From: a virus
Length of the DNA: 57,611 nt
Direction: 5' to 3' (one strand)
IMG/VR virus record: IMGVR_UViG_3300031758_006619
Coordinates: 1 to 57,611 of that record
In this document: one piece after another, positions 54,864 to 57,611 of the stretch
How the letters are laid out: every line of letters starts with the position of its first letter
Numbering within the stretch: the stretch's first letter is position 1
Translations under genes and position numbers: made by a program
Notes under the pieces: generated by a model
What the model was told of the DNA's origin: nothing
Databases searched by the model: none
The model's input: the letters and a program-made list of their open reading frames with translations, nothing else

Positions 54864-54899
54864 AAGCCCCCTAAGTCTTGCGATTTAGGGGGCTTTTTT
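54864..54899. terminator. Strong terminator
   Basis: AAGCCCCCTAA/TTAGGGGGCTT (54864-54874, 54885-54895), 10 base loop, then TTTT. Works for the + strand gene and probably both ways. Confidence 0.92.
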
Positions 54900-54997
54900 C
54901 GTGGTTTAATTGTGGTTGAATTCGAACACGTTTGTGCTAAGTGTACGCGAACAGCACACTTGATTCAATTTAGGGTCAGAAGTCTCGGAAAATTCAC

Positions 54998-55036
54998 TTG
55001 ACAAAATTGGTTCGGCACTGGTATAATTTGGCGCAA
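54998..55036 (+). promoter_or_regulatory. Promoter with GGCGCA start element (1)
   Basis: TTGACA (54998-55003), 18 bp, TATAAT (55022-55027), then TTGGCGCAAG. Same design as 56753 and 57087. Confidence 0.85.
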
Positions 55037-55113
55037 GCGGGTCAATATTTTTACACGTGGTTTTTTGCAGCCAAAACAAAAGCCCCAGCAAGAGCGACTT
55101 GCATGGGGCTTTT
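55034..55113 (+). ncRNA. Short promoter-terminator RNA, about 80 nt
   Basis: Between promoter 54998 and the hairpin at 55078 there is no reading frame or ribosome site. It starts near GCGCAAGCGGG and ends in the terminator. Function unknown; a regulatory RNA is one possibility. Confidence 0.55.
55078..55113. terminator. Bidirectional terminator
   Basis: AAAAGCCCC/GGGGCTTTT outer stem with GCAAG/CTTGC inner stem and loop AGCGA. It ends the rightward short RNA and, on the minus strand, the large noncoding region. Confidence 0.9.
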
Positions 55114-55539
55114 GAACTTGTGTACGTCTACACCTAACAGTTTTTGGTTGCTCGACCTCAAGACTTATCTACCAGGCACCACCTGGGTTTACTGCTTGAC
55201 CCTAAACCGCAAATTCATAACAACCGCTTGAGGTTATGCAATCGTAGTATTTTGACAGTTAGGTGAGACTTTTTGATGGGGTTCGACCATCACTCGGCTT
55301 ACGGTTCCAGCGCCTAGCACCTGCTGACAATTTTTAGTGACCCCTCAGCAGTTCGGGGTCTGTGGTAGCCTTTTTGCGACTTGCTACGCCTTAGGGTCGA
55401 GCCACCTTACGGGTTGCTATTGCTCGGATTGTCAGGGTCATCAACCTCAGCAAGACCATTTAACGTGTGTACAGGATAGCACGGCATGGGATATAGGGAC
55501 GGCTCCCTAGTGTTACTCATTACAGAAGCCTAGGCCCTG

Positions 55540-55652
55540 GTTTTCACTCCTGACCCTAAGTCGCGGCAACCGGAGTGGTGGGAAACACTCGCACAATTGC
55601 TACGGGCCTTAGAGTTTCGCTGAACTTGCATCAGCTCGTCAGAGGGTTAAGT
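55540..55652 (-). ncRNA. Hammerhead ribozyme (type I)
   Basis: On the minus strand: core CTGACGA (55642-55636), stem II GCTGA/TCAGC with 7 base loop TGCAAGT (55635-55619), GAAA (55618-55615), stem III CTCTAAG (55614-55608) pairing with CTTAGGG (55560-55554), then T-C at 55553-55552 as the cleavage dinucleotide. All invariant bases (C3 U4 G5 A6 G8 A9, G12 A13 A14, U16.1, H17) and the G10.1-C11.1 pair are present. Stem I is short (AGG with CCT, more pairs after an internal loop). Loop III is 47 bases. Confidence 0.85.
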
Positions 55653-55950
55653 TGGCTGGTGGTAGAGGAATTTCGCCACCAATTAAGTTGTTATCCAGTT
55701 TGTTAAAAACGTCTGGTCTCATAACACCCATAATAAATTGCTTAACAAATGTCTAGTATAGTTGTGGCATTACAGACCGCTGAAGGCCGGCCGGTCCCAG
55801 CATCTTGGTTTATCCACATACAAACACTAGCACAACCAGGTGCACACTGTCTAAACAATTTATTATGGTTGCTCGGGGCTGTGGCTCGGTTTTCCCCACA
55901 ATTAAGACGCATCTGTCAAATCAGACCGCTGTCACCCAATTCATATAATA

Positions 55951-55979
55951 ATTATACAGTAAATTAACTTATAGTTCAA
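55951..55979 (-). promoter_or_regulatory. Promoter of hammerhead RNA
   Basis: Minus strand TTGAAC (55979-55974), 17 bp, TATAAT (55956-55951). Confidence 0.85.
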
Positions 55980-56127
55980 GAGAAAAATTAGACACTCGTT
56001 GCAATCAGACTAGCCACACAGATACGACGTCGAGTAATCGCTGGTTAGTGAGGTGGGCTGCTGTCACGGAACGGGCACCAAACTGATTGTTCGTTTGGTA
56101 TTCATTAAGCCCTTCCCGACTGTCTAA

Positions 56128-56162
56128 GTATATATTATACACCAAAGGGGTCAGATGTTCAA
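56128..56162 (-). promoter_or_regulatory. Upstream promoter of noncoding region
   Basis: Minus strand TTGAAC (56162-56157), 17 bp, TATAAT (56139-56134), with GTATA-TAT-TATAC palindrome (56128-56140) over the -10. Confidence 0.85.
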
Positions 56163-56186
56163 GTTAGTATTTTCTGACCCCTAAGA

Positions 56187-56495
56187 TCACCCAAGTCGGG
56201 CAACCAGTGCTTCAAGCACATCGTGATTGGCTTTTTCCAAGCTTTCAAACACTTCTGGAGCCACACCACATGCACCTGCCAGCTTGTCAACCAGTTCGGC
56301 TTTTTTCACACGGGCTTGGCCAGTGGTCTTAGTTTTGGCCACGTATACACCTTCACGGCTGAGCTTGGCAACCACCGATCGCACGGTTTTGCCCAGTGCC
56401 TCGGCCAGTTGCTCAACGGTTTCGCCTGCTTGGTAGCCAGCAACCAGTTGGGTGGTTTGTTCGGGGGTGTAGTTGGTTTTGGTAACGTCAGTCAT
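56187..56495 (-). CDS. HTH paralog, two-part regulator
   Basis: 102 residues from the second Met at 56495. YTPEQTTQLVAGYQAGETVE, then LAEALGKTVRSVVAKLSREG and GVYVAKTKTTGQARVKKAEL, and the helical half APEVFESLEKANHDVLEALV. Same family and layout as 54528; the conserved pattern is LxxTxRSVxAKLxxxGVY. Likely DNA-binding. Confidence 0.82.
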   Translation of the reverse strand: MTDVTKTNYTPEQTTQLVAGYQAGETVEQLAEALGKTVRSVVAKLSREGVYVAKTKTTGQARVKKAELVDKLAGACGVAPEVFESLEKANHDVLEALVARLG

Positions 56496-56536
56496 CATAT
56501 GTCCTTTTGTTTGGTTTCTGCGCTGTTAAAGATATT

Positions 56537-56565
56537 ATTATACTGTTAAAATGGAACATCGTCAA
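56537..56565 (-). promoter_or_regulatory. Promoter of HTH gene
   Basis: Minus strand TTGACG (56565-56560), 17 bp, TATAAT (56542-56537). Confidence 0.8.
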
Positions 56566-56680
56566 ATTCAAAATTTTCGGGGTGTGTGTCGCTACACTGG
56601 AAAATTTCGCGAAGTTCGTGGTCCACAAATTCCGAGTACTGGTCGTAAGCAAAATCTGCGAAAAAATCACGTGTTGTCAT
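56546..56680 (-). CDS. 44-residue acidic protein
   Basis: MTTRDFFADFAYDQYSEFVD, ends EFDDVPF. Ribosome site aaaggaat 8 bases before the ATG and a promoter at 56708 support it. Acidic and aromatic, in style of small phage inhibitors. No family known. Confidence 0.65.
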   Translation of the reverse strand: MTTRDFFADFAYDQYSEFVDHELREIFQCSDTHPENFEFDDVPF

Positions 56681-56707
56681 GTGCCATTCCTTTCAATCAA
56701 TACTAAT

Positions 56708-56736
56708 ATTATACAAAACTTGGGTTGTGCGTTCAA
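56708..56736 (-). promoter_or_regulatory. Promoter of 44-residue gene
   Basis: Minus strand TTGAAC (56736-56731), 17 bp, TATAAT (56713-56708). Confidence 0.85.
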
Positions 56737-56752
56737 ATAAAAAAATTTGCAC

Positions 56753-56791
56753 TTGACTTTGTAAAGTTTTACCACTTATAATTTGGCGCAC
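56753..56791 (+). promoter_or_regulatory. Promoter with GGCGCA start element (2)
   Basis: TTGACT (56753-56758), 18 bp, TATAAT (56777-56782), then TTGGCGCACAAG. No gene downstream; a hairpin CAGCATG/CATGCTG follows at about 56852. Confidence 0.8.
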
Positions 56792-56880
56792 AAGCTTTAC
56801 CACTGGCGCACGGCCACCAAGGTTTTGCACTTGACAAGGATTTGCACTGGCGCAGCATGATTATGCATGCTGACTGGTGA

Positions 56881-57007
56881 GGTCAGAAAGTGACCCAACA
56901 GTCACAAACTGGAGCGTACAGTCACAATCTGCACCGATCAGTCGCCGACCAGACCGTTCAGCCACAATCCATACTGTGCAGTCACAATCTAGACCGATCA
57001 GTATAAT
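56881..57007 (+). repeat. Iteron-like repeats before a promoter
   Basis: Imperfect direct repeats with core CAGTCACAATCT and partner ACCGATCAGT: CAGTCACAAACTG, CAGTCACAATCTGCACCGAT, CAGCCACAATCCA and CAGTCACAATCTAGACCGAT, the last running into a TATAAT (57002-57007). No good -35 is present. They could be operator/activator sites or replication iterons. No reading frame here. Confidence 0.7.
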
Positions 57008-57086
57008 TATGACCCGGAAGTTTTGGCGCAAGAATCGTGCCAGGTGGCAAAAAACAACACCCAATTGTAACAGTTTGTAACAGTGC

Positions 57087-57125
57087 TTGACACGCACCCG
57101 AAAATTATGCTATAATTTTGGCGCA
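57087..57125 (+). promoter_or_regulatory. Promoter with GGCGCA start element (3)
   Basis: TTGACA (57087-57092), 18 bp, TATAAT (57111-57116), then TTTGGCGCAAG. Confidence 0.85.
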
Positions 57126-57213
57126 AGCCTGCAAACAAAAGTATTCATTCTTGTGTGAGAAACAAAAGTACACATTTTGGGACAAAATAAAACCCCGATA
57201 TAATCGGGGTTTA
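57123..57213 (+). ncRNA. Short promoter-terminator RNA, about 95 nt
   Basis: From promoter 57087 to the terminator at 57190-57213 without a reading frame. Contains ACAAAAGTA twice. Function unknown. Confidence 0.5.
57190..57213. terminator. Bidirectional terminator
   Basis: AAACCCCGAT/ATCGGGGTTT with loop ATA. Serves the short + RNA and the minus gene at 57217. Confidence 0.9.
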
Positions 57214-57216
57214 TTA

Positions 57217-57462
57217 TTAAACAAATGCAGATCTAGGGATTTTAATTAATCGCTGGACATAATCAATTTCCCATTCATAATGGCCAAATGTCTCATAATC
57301 ATAATCACCAGTCATATCAAGCAGATAATCAGCAGCAATATTAATATATTCAGGCCGGATTTTGTCAAAACTCATGCCATTATAATCCTGTGGATTAATC
57401 CCCAATTGGTCAAATGTCATTATTACGGGTTTATCTGCAAAACTTGGCAAATTAAAAAACAT
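57217..57462 (-). CDS. Small acidic phage protein
   Basis: 81 residues. VIMTFDQLGINPQDYNGMSF, YINIAADYLLDMTGDYDYET, FGHYEWEIDYVQRLIKIPRS. Lies between two hairpin terminators, so it is a separate transcription unit. The sequence composition here is slightly more A/T rich. Not recognised. Confidence 0.7.
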   Translation of the reverse strand: MFFNLPSFADKPVIMTFDQLGINPQDYNGMSFDKIRPEYINIAADYLLDMTGDYDYETFGHYEWEIDYVQRLIKIPRSAFV

Positions 57463-57486
57463 ATTATCTCCAGTTAATTAAAATAA

Positions 57487-57507
57487 AATGGGGCATTATG
57501 CCCCATT
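57487..57507 (-). terminator. Terminator hairpin
   Basis: AATGGGGC/GCCCCATT with loop ATTAT; minus transcript continues TTATTTTAATT. Ends the partial gene at 57510. Confidence 0.85.
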
Positions 57508-57509
57508 AA

Positions 57510-57611
57510 TCAAATTGGCTTAGAATTGGCCAATGCTGAGAAAATCTTTTCCAGCGCCGTTTTATTGGCTTTTGTAAGACTTTCGATTTCCGATTCTGTC
57601 ATTTTGAGAAT
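57510..57611 (-). CDS. C-terminal end of a phasin-like gene (partial)
   Basis: The frame is open at the right edge; visible end is IESLTKANKTALEKIFSALA then NSKPI. An ATG at 57602 is in frame, so it may be a 30-residue protein or continue beyond. The ESLxKANxxALEKI pattern resembles phasin-like phage proteins (compare 54528 LLESLEKVNKLVL). Confidence 0.5.
   Translation of the reverse strand: MLKMTESEIESLTKANKTALEKIFSALANSKPI

Larger units (their letters stand above)
55114..56127 (-). ncRNA. Large structured noncoding RNA region
   Basis: About 1 kb without a credible gene. Two minus-strand promoters (56134-56162 and 55951-55979) fire into it and a terminator closes it at 55078-55113. Many local stems are visible on the minus strand: ACCAAAC/GTTTGGT, GATGG/CCATC, AGGGA/TCCCT, TGGTGG/CCACCA, GAGTG/CACTC. 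It contains the hammerhead at 55540-55652. CAGCGGTCTG occurs twice in its 5' part. Possibly one ornate RNA or several processed RNAs. Confidence 0.6.

Noticed and set aside
55749-55967. 72-codon + strand frame in the noncoding region
   Set aside because: No ribosome site, odd composition, antisense to the 5' part of a promoter-driven structured RNA.
56488-56670. 60-codon minus frame beginning MIFSQILL
   Set aside because: Overlaps the better supported 44-residue gene and has no ribosome site.
56877-57097. Frames through the iteron-like repeats
   Set aside because: Low-complexity translation of direct repeats on both strands; no start signals.

Overview
The window is part of a tailed bacteriophage genome (Caudoviricetes). 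It has lysis genes, tail-associated genes, a full phage replication and recombination set, and a large tRNA cluster. It shows no integrase, plasmid or host housekeeping operon, so a virulent lifestyle is likely, though not proven. The host is probably a Gram-negative bacterium: there is a two-component spanin pair, several lipoproteins and signal peptides, and at least 29 promoters matching the sigma-70 consensus with a perfect TATAAT and 17-18 bp spacing. A circularly permuted two-piece tmRNA would fit a betaproteobacterial or alphaproteobacterial connection, but I cannot name the host.

Layout. (1) 1-10949, + strand: end of a late region, with a 14-copy beta-propeller repeat protein, two glycosyltransferases, a tail-fibre chaperone, an FG-GAP fibre protein, i-spanin, o-spanin, GH19 endolysin, then nine small exported or membrane proteins. 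(2) 10958-12421, +: phoH and a conserved gene, closed by a terminator. (3) 12471-34118, - strand: class II ribonucleotide reductase, dUTPase, flap exonuclease, Holliday-type nuclease, SbcC/SbcD pair with a glutaredoxin, SSB, UvsW helicase, family A DNA polymerase, primase, DnaB helicase, split NAD-dependent ligase, PC4-like and HTH proteins. (4) 34204-43922, -: 25 canonical tRNA genes (every amino acid except His), one tRNA with an enlarged anticodon domain, a tmRNA, a ClpP-like protease, a rubrerythrin-rubredoxin module, an HNH endonuclease, many small genes, and seven long-stem inverted repeats between RNA genes. (5) 43927-46302, -: phosphatase-like protein, UV-damage endonuclease, nucleotide diphosphohydrolase. 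(6) 46397-54845, +: SleB-type hydrolase, metallophosphoesterase, ThyX, MazG-like protein and many small early-type genes. (7) 53150-57220: RNA-rich region with a 6S-like RNA candidate, short promoter-terminator transcripts, and a roughly 1 kb minus-strand noncoding region with a convincing hammerhead ribozyme core. (8) 57217-57611, -: the start of another small-gene block.

How the parts fit. The replication genes resemble a T5/T4 mixture: family A polymerase, split NAD ligase, T4-like gp46/gp47, gp32-like SSB and UvsW. Nucleotide supply is covered by NrdJ, ThyX, dUTPase, glutaredoxin and two MazG-type hydrolases. The translation module (tRNAs, tmRNA, ClpP) could make the phage largely independent of host tRNA and ribosome-rescue capacity. 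The least expected content is RNA: a phage tmRNA with tag ANDQVYALAA next to a ClpP-like protease, a hammerhead whose cleavage-site strand equals an octamer (TTAGGGTC) strongly over-represented in this window, and a family of stem-bounded inserts between tRNAs. All functional statements are inferences from sequence; no database or folding program was run.
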